This document shows, in pieces, positions 9,104 through 16,759 of a stretch of DNA of 64,000 nucleotides. The notes under the pieces are model-generated. The model was not told the DNA's origin. It made no database searches and saw only the letters and a program-made list of their open reading frames with translations. This DNA comes from Neptunomonas antarctica (lineage in GTDB: Bacteria; Pseudomonadota; Gammaproteobacteria; Pseudomonadales; Balneatricaceae). Position 1 is the stretch's first letter. Every line of letters begins with the position of its first letter. Location of the stretch: positions 682,001 through 746,000 of the forward strand of contig NZ_LJSI01000053.1 in assembly GCF_001305295.1 (NCBI RefSeq), read 5' to 3'. The position numbers and the translations under genes were made by a program.

Positions 9104-9140
9104 TTTGTGATCATATAAATCTATTCTTTGTGATCACAAA
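9104..9140. promoter_or_regulatory. tandem candidate GntR operators in gntR-puuA divergent promoter
   Basis: TTTGTGATCACAAA at 9127-9140 is a perfect 14-bp palindrome. Exactly 23 bp to its left, TTTGTGATCATATA at 9104-9117 is a half-degenerate copy. The pair lies about 95-125 bp before puuA and just upstream of gntR. The 23-bp pitch puts both sites on nearly the same DNA face, which favours cooperative binding. Confidence 0.75.
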
Positions 9141-9230
9141 ATATAGTTATTTCTTGAAGTGATTATGTGAAACTATGTACATATTATTTCGTTAAAATTG
9201 CACAAAAAAGATGTCGAGTGAGAATCTGCT

Positions 9231-10568
9231 ATGAATTCTAAAAAAGCGAATGAGTTTGATCTGTTTATCACTGATTTGAACGGTAACCTGCGTGGCAAAC
9301 GTATGCCTGCCAATGCGTTATCGAAAGTAATGGAAGAGGGTGTGAAGTTGCCTCGTTCAGTGCTGGGGTTTGATTTCTGGGGCGATGACGTACTGGAAAA
9401 TGGTTTGGTATTTGAAACCGGTGATAGCGATGGCGTATGTATGCCGGTCCATGATGGTGCTGTATCCGTGCCGTGGGCTGAGTCGCCGCGCGATCAGGTA
9501 TTAGCAATGATGTTTAATCCCGATGGCACGCCGTTTGGTGCAGATCCTCGTCAGGTATTAAGCGGTGTAGTGAAACGATTTAAGGCACTGGGGTTAACAC
9601 CGGTAGTGGCGACTGAGCTCGAATTCTACCTGATGGATGGCAAGTCAGAGGAAACTCAGCGTCCTCGTCCTCCGGTACTGATTGAAGGGCACGGCCGTCG
9701 TTTGTCTGAAACAGACTGTTACTCCATTGATGAAATGGACTGTTTGTCTGCCTTCTTTACTGAAGTACGTGAAGTCTGTGAAATACAGGGCGTTCCTGCT
9801 GATACGATTATCTCTGAGCTTGGCCCCGGCCAGTTTGAGATTAATCTGAATCACGTAGCCGACCCAATGCTGGCCGGTGACCAGGCAATTATGTTTAAAC
9901 GTCTGGTTAAAGGTATTGCGCGCAAACAAGGTTACCTGGCGACCTTTATGGCTAAGCCATACACGAAAAAAAGCGGTAATGGCATGCATGTGCATTTCAG
10001 CTTATTAGACGAAGACGGTAACAACGTTTTTGATAATGGCGGGGAAGAAGGCACGGATGTTCTTAAACATGCGGTTGCCGGTTTGATGCATACCATGGCC
10101 GATAGTATGTTGACCTTTGCGCCTCACATGAACTCTTATCGCCGCTTCATGGTCGGTGCGCATGCACCAACCTATGCCAGCTGGGGTTATGAGAACCGTA
10201 CCGTGGCGATTCGTATACCTGAAAGCCCACCCGTAGCGCGCCGTATTGAACATCGTGTAGCGGGTGCTGATGCTAACCCTTATTTAGTATTGGCCTCTGT
10301 TTTGGCCGGTGCTCTTTATGGTATCGAAAACAAGCTAATGCCACCGGCACCAATTGAAGGTGATGCTAACGCTGAAAGTAACGATAAATTGGTATTACCT
10401 AATAAGTGGGATGAGTCCACTGAGGTTTTCAATAAGAGCGAAGTCCTTAAAGAATACTTAGGTGAAGAATTTATTCGTGTTTATACCGCTGCTAAGCGAC
10501 AAGAACAGAGAAAACTGCATGAGCAGATCTCTGATATCGAATATGAAGCTTATCTGGGCTTATTGTAA
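9231..10568 (+). CDS. puuA: glutamine synthetase family, gamma-glutamylpolyamine synthetase (PuuA type)
   Basis: A GS-type ligase of 445 residues. It has the beta-grasp N-terminal part followed by the catalytic barrel: ELEFYLMDG (metal-binding Glu), GPGQFEINL, SGNGMHVHFSL (metal and substrate His), and ENRTVAIRIPES with RRIEHRVAGADANPYL near the ATP and glutamate sites. It is shorter than assimilatory GlnA and lacks the adenylylation-loop Tyr sequence. PuuA joins glutamate to putrescine using ATP. The gene faces gntR across the operator region and is followed by a perfect palindrome and the polyamine transporter. Other amines, such as spermidine or ethanolamine, are possible substrates. Confidence 0.85.
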   Translation: MNSKKANEFDLFITDLNGNLRGKRMPANALSKVMEEGVKLPRSVLGFDFWGDDVLENGLVFETGDSDGVCMPVHDGAVSVPWAESPRDQVLAMMFNPDGTPFGADPRQVLSGVVKRFKALGLTPVVATELEFYLMDGKSEETQRPRPPVLIEGHGRRLSETDCYSIDEMDCLSAFFTEVREVCEIQGVPADTIISELGPGQFEINLNHVADPMLAGDQAIMFKRLVKGIARKQGYLATFMAKPYTKKSGNGMHVHFSLLDEDGNNVFDNGGEEGTDVLKHAVAGLMHTMADSMLTFAPHMNSYRRFMVGAHAPTYASWGYENRTVAIRIPESPPVARRIEHRVAGADANPYLVLASVLAGALYGIENKLMPPAPIEGDANAESNDKLVLPNKWDESTEVFNKSEVLKEYLGEEFIRVYTAAKRQEQRKLHEQISDIEYEAYLGLL

Positions 10569-10615
10569 TTAATAGCGCTATTATTTTGGGCTGTTATTTG
10601 GGGTTATAGTTTTGT

Positions 10616-10643
10616 GCTAAATACCCCCCGGGGGGTATTTAGC
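10616..10643. repeat. 28-bp perfect palindrome downstream of puuA
   Basis: GCTAAATACCCCCC is followed at once by its exact reverse complement. The centre, six C then six G, leaves no loop. It may act as a terminator-like or mRNA-end structure between puuA and potF, but there is no T-run. Confidence 0.6.
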
Positions 10644-10806
10644 CGCCATGCTTTACTGGCGTAAATTGAAGGGAGTGCTTTTATAGTGGTGGCAACTCCT
10701 CCGATAGCTGGATTGTCTGAAAAATATTAATAGGTAGCGTTGTGATTGCTGAATAAAATCCAGCTAACATAAAAATACAGGCGATGCCTGAAATGGAGAA
10801 TGTTCA

Positions 10807-11898
10807 ATGAGTCCTAAAAAACTAGGTTTAGTAGCCGCTCTGGCACTTACGCTTTCTACTGCTGTTGTTGCTGAAGAGAAAGTTCTTAATATCTATAACT
10901 GGTCCGATTATATCAATCCTGAAGCGATTGCTCAGTTTGAGCAGGAAACCGGTATTAAAGTTAATTATGACGTTTATGACTCAAATGAAGTATTAGAAGC
11001 AAAATTGATGTCTGGTAGTACCGGATATGATCTGGTGGTACCCACGGGCTCTTTTTTAGAACGTCATGTTAAAGCGGGTATCTATGCGGAAATTGATCGT
11101 TCGAAATTAACAAATTATGGCAATATCGACAGCGTCTTAGCGGAAAAAATATCGCGTCATGATGCAGACAATAAGCATAATGTTCCTTATGCATGGGGAA
11201 CTATTGGCTTAGGTTATAACGAAGCCATGGTTAAAAAGCGTTTAGGCGACATGCCGCTTGATACGCTGGATCTGATATTCAAGCCAGAAGTGGCTGCCAA
11301 ATTGGCAGATTGTGGTATCGGCTTGCTGGATTCTCCGGCCGAAGTCATGTCTATTGCGCTAAACTATTTAGGGCTTGACCCTAACTCCGAGAAAAAATCT
11401 GATCTTAAGAAAGCCACGGAGCTGATTAAATCAGCACGTTCTAGTTATAAATACTTCCATTCAGGCCAATATATCTCCGATTTAGCGAACGGTGAAGTGT
11501 GCGTAGCGTTGGGTTACAACGGTGATATTTTACAGGCTCAGAGCCGTGCAGAAGAAGCAGGCCAGGGTAATGTGATCGGTTATTCCATCCCTAAAGAAGG
11601 TACATTGGTATGGTTTGATCTTTTAGCCATTCCAGCGGATGCGCCACATCCTGATGCCGCTCATCAGTTTATTGATTTTGTTCTGAAGGCAGAAACGGCT
11701 GCCGCTATCTCTAACTACGTTTACTACGCGGTAGCCAATACGGCTGCAGAACCGCTACTGCTGGATGAGGTGCGTAACAATCCTGGTATTTATCCTTCAA
11801 ATGAAGTGAAGGCTAAACTGTTCACGCAAAATGCACATGCAGCTAAGTACGATCGTTTATTGACACGTGCCTGGAGTAACATCAAAACCGGCCGATAA
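10807..11898 (+). CDS. potF: periplasmic putrescine/spermidine-binding protein
   Basis: A protein of 363 residues with a Sec signal peptide, probably cleaved near residue 22 (LALTLSTAVVAEE). The mature part starts VLNIYNWSDYI, the hallmark of the PotD/PotF/SpuD family, and continues with YDSNEVLEAKLMSGSTGYDLVVPT and later WFDLLAIPADAPH. These segments line the polyamine cage. It delivers polyamine to the PotGHI permease encoded downstream. GGAG lies about nine bases before the ATG. A second, diverged copy is encoded at 21022-22143. Confidence 0.9.
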   Translation: MSPKKLGLVAALALTLSTAVVAEEKVLNIYNWSDYINPEAIAQFEQETGIKVNYDVYDSNEVLEAKLMSGSTGYDLVVPTGSFLERHVKAGIYAEIDRSKLTNYGNIDSVLAEKISRHDADNKHNVPYAWGTIGLGYNEAMVKKRLGDMPLDTLDLIFKPEVAAKLADCGIGLLDSPAEVMSIALNYLGLDPNSEKKSDLKKATELIKSARSSYKYFHSGQYISDLANGEVCVALGYNGDILQAQSRAEEAGQGNVIGYSIPKEGTLVWFDLLAIPADAPHPDAAHQFIDFVLKAETAAAISNYVYYAVANTAAEPLLLDEVRNNPGIYPSNEVKAKLFTQNAHAAKYDRLLTRAWSNIKTGR

Positions 11899-11920
11899 TC
11901 CCGGCTAAGCCACGCACCCA

Positions 11921-11953
11921 TAATAAGGGGGTGAGTTAACTCTCCCCTTATTA
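11921..11953 (+). terminator. stem-loop between potF and potG
   Basis: TAATAAGGGG at 11921-11930 pairs with CCCCTTATTA at 11944-11953, and the inner GAGTTAACTC is itself palindromic. It lacks a long T-run. Such structures often let the binding-protein gene be expressed more than the permease genes. Confidence 0.6.
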
Positions 11954-12060
11954 TTCAAAGCAAGAGTCTCTAAGTAAGCCTTTCGTTAGCTCTTAAAAAG
12001 AGTTGGCTGCCAGGTTTATTTAGAGATTCCCTGATAAAAATAAATACCTGAGGGATTGTT

Positions 12061-13230
12061 ATGACGTCATCTCAATTTAGTGAGCTACACACGCCGACAA
12101 TGACGCAAACCGCTAATATACCTTTGTGGAAACGAGAAGGCGCTGAACCTTTTCTGAAAATTGAAAACGTCACCAAAAAATTTGGTGATTTTACCGCTGT
12201 CGATAATATTTCGTTGGATATCTACAAAAACGAACTGTTTTGTCTTTTAGGGGGGTCAGGGTCCGGTAAAAGTACATTGCTACGTATTATGGCCGGTTTT
12301 GAATCGGCAACTAGCGGACGTATTATAATCGATGGTATGGATATGGCGGGTATTCAGCCATGGAACCGCCCGGTCAATATGATGTTCCAATCCTACGCGC
12401 TGTTTCCGCATTTGAATGTTGCCGATAACGTCGCCTTTGGTCTTCGTCGTGAAGGCGTAGCGCGCAGCGAAGTAAATAAACGCGTCGAAAAGATGCTGGA
12501 TATGGTACAGCTGGGAGCGCTCGGTAAGCGTAAGCCGAATCAGCTATCCGGTGGGCAACGCCAACGTGTTGCGTTGGCTCGCTCGCTGATTAAACGACCT
12601 AAGCTACTGTTATTGGACGAGCCCTTAGGCGCACTTGATAAAAAGCTACGTGAAGAAACGCAGTTTGAGTTGATTAATATCCAGGAAGAGCTCGGTGTAA
12701 CCTTCGTTGTTGTGACGCATGACCAGGAAGAAGCGATGACGCTGGCAACCCGAATAGGCGTAATGAACAACGGTGTGATTGTTCAGACCGCCGAACCACA
12801 TGTTGTTTATGAGTATCCTAACAGCCGTTTTGTCGCTGAATTCGTTGGTTCAGTTAACTTGTTTGAAGGCATAATAGTAGAAGATCTTCCTGATAGTGTT
12901 CGCATACGCTCTACAGAAGCCGGTGCTGAACTGCATGTTAATCATGGTATTAGTTGCGCGCCAAATCAGGTTGTGCATATGGCTATACGGCCTGAAAAGA
13001 TAAAAATCAGTCGTCAAAAGCCTGAACAGAATGTGAACTGTCTCCATGGGGTCATTGAAGATATTGCTTATATGGGCAGCCTTTCAGTGTTTAAAGTGCG
13101 TTTGGCCAGTGGCAAAGATGTGCGCATCACGCAGCCTAATTTTGTCAGAGATATGGGTGCTCGCTTTACCTGGCATGACTCGGTTTATCTGTCATGGGAT
13201 ATGGACAGTAGTGTGGTGCTAACATCATGA
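12061..13230 (+). CDS. potG: polyamine ABC transporter ATPase
   Basis: A protein of 389 residues with Walker A GGSGSGKST at 64-72, Q-loop near FQSYALFPH, signature LSGGQRQR at 162-169, Walker B LLLLDEP at 182-188 and H-loop VVTHDQEEA. The last 110 residues form the TOBE-type regulatory domain (MAIRPEKIKI). PotG/PotA ATPases sit on the cytoplasmic face and drive uptake. The N-terminus is about 30 residues longer than the core needs, as in PotG. The stop overlaps the start of potH (ATGA). Confidence 0.92.
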   Translation: MTSSQFSELHTPTMTQTANIPLWKREGAEPFLKIENVTKKFGDFTAVDNISLDIYKNELFCLLGGSGSGKSTLLRIMAGFESATSGRIIIDGMDMAGIQPWNRPVNMMFQSYALFPHLNVADNVAFGLRREGVARSEVNKRVEKMLDMVQLGALGKRKPNQLSGGQRQRVALARSLIKRPKLLLLDEPLGALDKKLREETQFELINIQEELGVTFVVVTHDQEEAMTLATRIGVMNNGVIVQTAEPHVVYEYPNSRFVAEFVGSVNLFEGIIVEDLPDSVRIRSTEAGAELHVNHGISCAPNQVVHMAIRPEKIKISRQKPEQNVNCLHGVIEDIAYMGSLSVFKVRLASGKDVRITQPNFVRDMGARFTWHDSVYLSWDMDSSVVLTS

Positions 13231-14186
13231 GCATTTCCTCAGGATCTGCATGGGTCAATAAATCAGCATCAGGCATGGCCCGATATAATTTATTCAGACG
13301 TGTGAATTGGGGGCGCTTAGGGGTTATCGCTGTACCTGGTTTGTGGCTGGGTATCTTCTTTTTTATCCCTTTTTTGGTGGTCTTCAAAATATCGCTGTCT
13401 GAATCAGCCATTGCGGTACCACCATACTCGGCTATGTTCGAGTGGAACCTGGAAGATGCGTATGCCACTTTTAAACTCAATTTTGGTAATTATTTATATC
13501 TGATAGAAGATGATTTTTACCTTGATGCTTATATCAGCTCAGTAAAAATAGCAGCCGTATCAACCTTCTTTACATTGCTTGTGGGTTTTCCTATTGCTTA
13601 TTTGATAGCCCGCAGTAAGCCTTCTTTACGCGTCGTATTGCTGTCGTTAGTCATTTTGCCATTCTGGACCTCTTTCTTACTGCGTGTTTATGCATGGATG
13701 GGTTTTTTGAAAAAGAACGGTATTGTTAATGAGTTTTTGCTCTCTACCGGAATTATCGACCAACCTCTCATCATGCTACAGACAGATTTTGCCGTTTATA
13801 TCGGGATTGTTTATACCTATCTTCCATTCATGATACTGCCCTTGTATACCGCGTTGGAAAAAATGGATTTAACCCTCTTAGAAGCGGCGGAAGACTTAGG
13901 CTCTCGTCCTTACCAGAGTTTTTTCCTGATTACGTTACCGTTAGCGATACCCGGTGTTATTGCGGGTTGTTTGCTGGTGTTTATTCCCGCGGTAGGAGAA
14001 TTCGTGATACCGGCATTACTGGGGGGATCGGATACGCTGATGATTGGACGGGTGCTCTGGGATGAGTTCTTCCTGAATCGAGATTGGCCCATGGCCTCGG
14101 CCGTCGCCATTGTGATGCTGGTGGTATTGGTGTTGCCTATCATGTTGATCCGTAATGCTCAGGGTAAAGAGGAGGTGCACTCATGA
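13227..14186 (+). CDS. potH: polyamine ABC transporter permease 1
   Basis: A protein of 319 residues with about six transmembrane helices. The EAA loop that docks on the ATPase reads EAAEDLGSRPYQSF, followed by LITLPLAIPGV. An amphipathic N-terminus precedes the first helix (LGVIAVPGLWLGIFFFIPF). Together with PotI it forms the membrane channel for polyamines. Start and stop both overlap neighbours by four bases (ATGA), so potG-potH-potI are translationally coupled. Confidence 0.92.
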   Translation: MSISSGSAWVNKSASGMARYNLFRRVNWGRLGVIAVPGLWLGIFFFIPFLVVFKISLSESAIAVPPYSAMFEWNLEDAYATFKLNFGNYLYLIEDDFYLDAYISSVKIAAVSTFFTLLVGFPIAYLIARSKPSLRVVLLSLVILPFWTSFLLRVYAWMGFLKKNGIVNEFLLSTGIIDQPLIMLQTDFAVYIGIVYTYLPFMILPLYTALEKMDLTLLEAAEDLGSRPYQSFFLITLPLAIPGVIAGCLLVFIPAVGEFVIPALLGGSDTLMIGRVLWDEFFLNRDWPMASAVAIVMLVVLVLPIMLIRNAQGKEEVHS

Positions 14187-14998
14187 AACGCAGATCAATA
14201 TTTCTTAATACAACCGCGATGCTGGGTTTCATATTTCTCTATGCCCCCATTATCTCACTGATCGTTTATAGCTTTAATAAGTCGAAGCTAGTTACGGTGT
14301 GGGGAGGTTGGTCACTTAAATGGTATACCGAGCTGTTTAATAATGAGCAGATAATGGATGCCGCATTGGTGAGTTTTAACATTGCCCTCATCAGTGCTAG
14401 CCTGGCGGTAGTGTTAGGCACAATGGCGGGCTTTGTGCTGTCCCGGATGGGGCGCTTTCGTGGCAAGATGATCTTGTCTGGCTGGATAACGGCACCTTTG
14501 ATCATGCCCGAAGTCATCACAGGGTTGTCACTATTGTTACTGTTTGTGGCGATGGAAAACATGTTTGGCTGGCCCGCCGGGCGTGGCACCGGAACCATCA
14601 TTATTGCGCATACCACTTTTTGTATGGCGTATGTTGCAGTGATTGTGCAGTCGCGCTTAGCCTCTATGGACGAAACGTTAGAAGAGGCAGCAATGGATTT
14701 AGGCGCTAAGCCTTCCTCGTTGTTTTTCCTGATAACTCTTCCCTTGATTGCCCCCGCTTTGATTTCCGGTTGGTTACTATCATTTACCTTGTCATTGGAT
14801 GATCTGGTTATAGCGAGCTTTGTTTCCGGGCCGGGTAATAGTACCTTACCGATGGTTATTTTCTCCAAAGTGCGTTTGGGAGTAACTCCTGAAGTGAATG
14901 CACTGGCAACTATTATGATCGCGATTGTAGCGGTGGGTGTATTGGCCGCTATGTATCAGATGCGTAGACAGACAAAGCTATCGAGTGGACAGGAATAG
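14183..14998 (+). CDS. potI: polyamine ABC transporter permease 2
   Basis: A protein of 271 residues with about six membrane helices, starting with LGFIFLYAPIISLIVYSFN, the usual opening of PotC/PotI permeases. The EAA loop is EEAAMDLGAKPSSLFF followed by LITLPLIAPAL. It pairs with PotH. This gene ends the coupled potGHI unit; the amidotransferase gene starts about 115 bp later and could be co-transcribed. Confidence 0.92.
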   Translation: MKRRSIFLNTTAMLGFIFLYAPIISLIVYSFNKSKLVTVWGGWSLKWYTELFNNEQIMDAALVSFNIALISASLAVVLGTMAGFVLSRMGRFRGKMILSGWITAPLIMPEVITGLSLLLLFVAMENMFGWPAGRGTGTIIIAHTTFCMAYVAVIVQSRLASMDETLEEAAMDLGAKPSSLFFLITLPLIAPALISGWLLSFTLSLDDLVIASFVSGPGNSTLPMVIFSKVRLGVTPEVNALATIMIAIVAVGVLAAMYQMRRQTKLSSGQE

Positions 14999-15112
14999 CG
15001 GCGCGGATAACTTGTTTCGGGTGAACGTTAGCTTTGATGAACATTAACGTCGATTGAATATTAATAATGAACAGTATTAAGTAATGGTATTAAAGTAGTG
15101 GCGGATAACATG

Positions 15113-15844
15113 ATGAAATTAGGGATTCTTGCAACAGGGATTACCCCGGATGAACTGCTGGGCGAATTTGGCTCGTACGCGGATATGTTTGTACAGTTGT
15201 TCAGCAAAGCAGATTGCCTGTTTGAATATGAAGTGTTTGATGTGCGGGACGATGATTTTCCGGTCAATGCATCACAATGTGATGGTTGGATCATCACTGG
15301 TTCCAAGTTTAATGTTTACCAGAATTTGCCGTGGATGCAGAAACTCAAACAGCTGATTCTTGATATCCATGACGCCAATAAACCGATGGTAGGTATTTGT
15401 TTTGGGCACCAGATTATTGCAGAAGCCTTTAACGGAAAAGTAGATAAATATAAAGGTGGCTGGGGTGTCGGCTTGCAACGCTACGAGCTAACAGGAGAGT
15501 TCGACTTTCTTCCTGCAGATGTACACTCGTATGTTATTAACGCTATGCATCAGGATCAGGTGGTCGTTAAACCTGTTAATGCCCAGGTGTTTTCAACATC
15601 ACCTTTTTGCCAGTACGCCGGCCTTATCTACGATAACTGTATTATCACTTTTCAGGCACATCCTGAATTTACCATTGAATTCAGCGACGTATTAGTTGAT
15701 CTGCGCAAAGGTGATGCAATCCCTGCCGATGTATCTGAACAAGGGCTGGCAACACTGCGTCAGAGTGATGCTAAAACTGACTCTGTTGATGTCGCGAAGT
15801 GGATGGCGATGTTTTTGAATAGCAGGGCGGTCAGTAAGGGTTAG
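15113..15844 (+). CDS. class-I glutamine amidotransferase, possible PuuD substitute
   Basis: A protein of about 243 residues from the ATG at 15113 (GCGGA seven bases upstream); a GTG at 15098 and an ATG at 15110 are alternatives. It is a GATase1 fold with nucleophile Cys96 in GICFGHQ and the His183/Glu185 pair in FQAHPEF, so the full triad is present. It resembles GMP-synthase-like amidotransferases (COG0518), not the canonical PuuD (peptidase C26). Placed directly after potGHI and near puuA and puuC, it could hydrolyse gamma-glutamyl-GABA, the step otherwise missing here. That role is inference from context. Confidence 0.75.
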   Translation: MKLGILATGITPDELLGEFGSYADMFVQLFSKADCLFEYEVFDVRDDDFPVNASQCDGWIITGSKFNVYQNLPWMQKLKQLILDIHDANKPMVGICFGHQIIAEAFNGKVDKYKGGWGVGLQRYELTGEFDFLPADVHSYVINAMHQDQVVVKPVNAQVFSTSPFCQYAGLIYDNCIITFQAHPEFTIEFSDVLVDLRKGDAIPADVSEQGLATLRQSDAKTDSVDVAKWMAMFLNSRAVSKG

Positions 15845-15886
15845 GCTTAAAGAAGGTGCTTTGAAAGTGCTGCTGTTTGAGGTTAT

Positions 15887-15913
15887 AAAACCGCTCTATT
15901 GAGCGGTTTTTTT
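15887..15913 (+). terminator. rho-independent terminator after amidotransferase gene
   Basis: AAAACCGCTC and GAGCGGTTTT flank a TATT loop, followed by more T. It is a textbook terminator and likely ends the pot-amidotransferase unit. Confidence 0.9.
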
Positions 15914-16053
15914 GTGGCAGTGAGATCACTACGACATATCAAACCATACATTAGAGTGAGGTTATGTTTATTAAGCTTTTAGCGGTTGCTTTAGAAACGA
16001 GAAAAGGATGCGAGAAAGACGGGAACATAGCTGGCAGTGAATTTAGGGCACAA

Positions 16054-16084
16054 AAAAAGCGGTAGCTTTTCAGCTCCGCTTTTT
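16054..16084. terminator. bidirectional terminator
   Basis: AAAAAGCGG and AGCT arms pair with AGCT and CCGCTTTTT across a short loop. A-run and T-run lie on opposite sides, so it can stop transcription in both directions, including that of the small gene at 16109 on the minus strand. Confidence 0.75.
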
Positions 16085-16108
16085 ATAATCGTTCGGGATG
16101 AGCCGCTA

Positions 16109-16312
16109 TTAGCTAAGACGCAGCAGGTTTGGCTTGCTTACTAATCGATTTACCATAGTAGTCAGACGGTTCATCCACAGGTTTTTGCGAACCAGACGGG
16201 CTTCACGCTTGTTTAACTGTGTGTATTCAGCACTTAAGCGTAAGAAATAAGCTTTCTCAGATTCATGATGAGCGGGTTGGTGATTTATTCTGAATTCATT
16301 GAGTGTGGTCAT
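16109..16312 (-). CDS. small basic hypothetical protein
   Basis: A 67-residue reading frame from the ATG at 16312, which has GGAA six bases upstream; an upstream in-frame ATG at 16363 lacks a ribosome site. The product is helical and basic in its second half (LNKREARLVRKNLWMNRLTTMV) with no membrane segment. I do not recognise the family. It has its own strong terminator immediately downstream, which supports a real transcript. Confidence 0.5.
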   Translation of the reverse strand: MTTLNEFRINHQPAHHESEKAYFLRLSAEYTQLNKREARLVRKNLWMNRLTTMVNRLVSKPNLLRLS

Positions 16313-16759
16313 TAGAGTTCCATATAAGTCTGTATAAGACTGTAAAAAATTAACCACCAGCACTGCATGGCTGGAACGGTTTAATATGTAAGTAGAAGTG
16401 CATTCTAGTGCTTTTACTGCACTGCAACAAATGATGTTTTTTAATCATATAGATGAAAAAAGCTCATCATTGGTGCGAAAATAATTTACTAACGGCGTTT
16501 GTGCACCAATATAGAACAATTTGTGTTTGTAATTCGGAGGCTAGCAAGCAATTTCAGGAGGGTTCCCAGAGGCGACGAAAAAACTTAATTTACTGTCGGG
16601 GGGACTTGATCACTTGTATGTTGGTTGAATCCTACAACAGCAAAGGCTCTCTGATTTAGGGCTTTTCATTGTAATCATCTGCTAAATAAACTCCCCTTAT
16701 GAAGGTTAGTCATAAGGGGATATCGATTATGCCTTTAACGGCAGATCATTAGAACCCGA
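16313..16759. other. 450-bp intergenic region
   Basis: No convincing gene. It contains an inverted repeat ATTGGTGC (16469-16476) / GCACCAAT (16503-16510) with arms 26 bases apart, reminiscent of NtrC-type TGGTGC/GCACCA sites, and the hairpin listed at 16693-16719. Confidence 0.4.
16693..16719 (-). terminator. hairpin downstream of ovoA
   Basis: CCCCTTATG and CATAAGGGG form a perfect nine-bp stem with a nine-base loop. On the minus strand it is followed by AGTTTATTT. It probably ends ovoA transcription. Confidence 0.65.

Noticed and set aside
8166-9140. TGTGATCACA sites as CRP boxes
   Set aside because: CRP needs TGTGA and TCACA six bases apart; here the halves overlap. The repeated placement around gntR favours GntR.
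16453-16659. 68-codon plus-strand frame in the gap before the ovoA terminator
   Set aside because: No ribosome site and no recognisable pattern; it contains the NtrC-like repeat instead.
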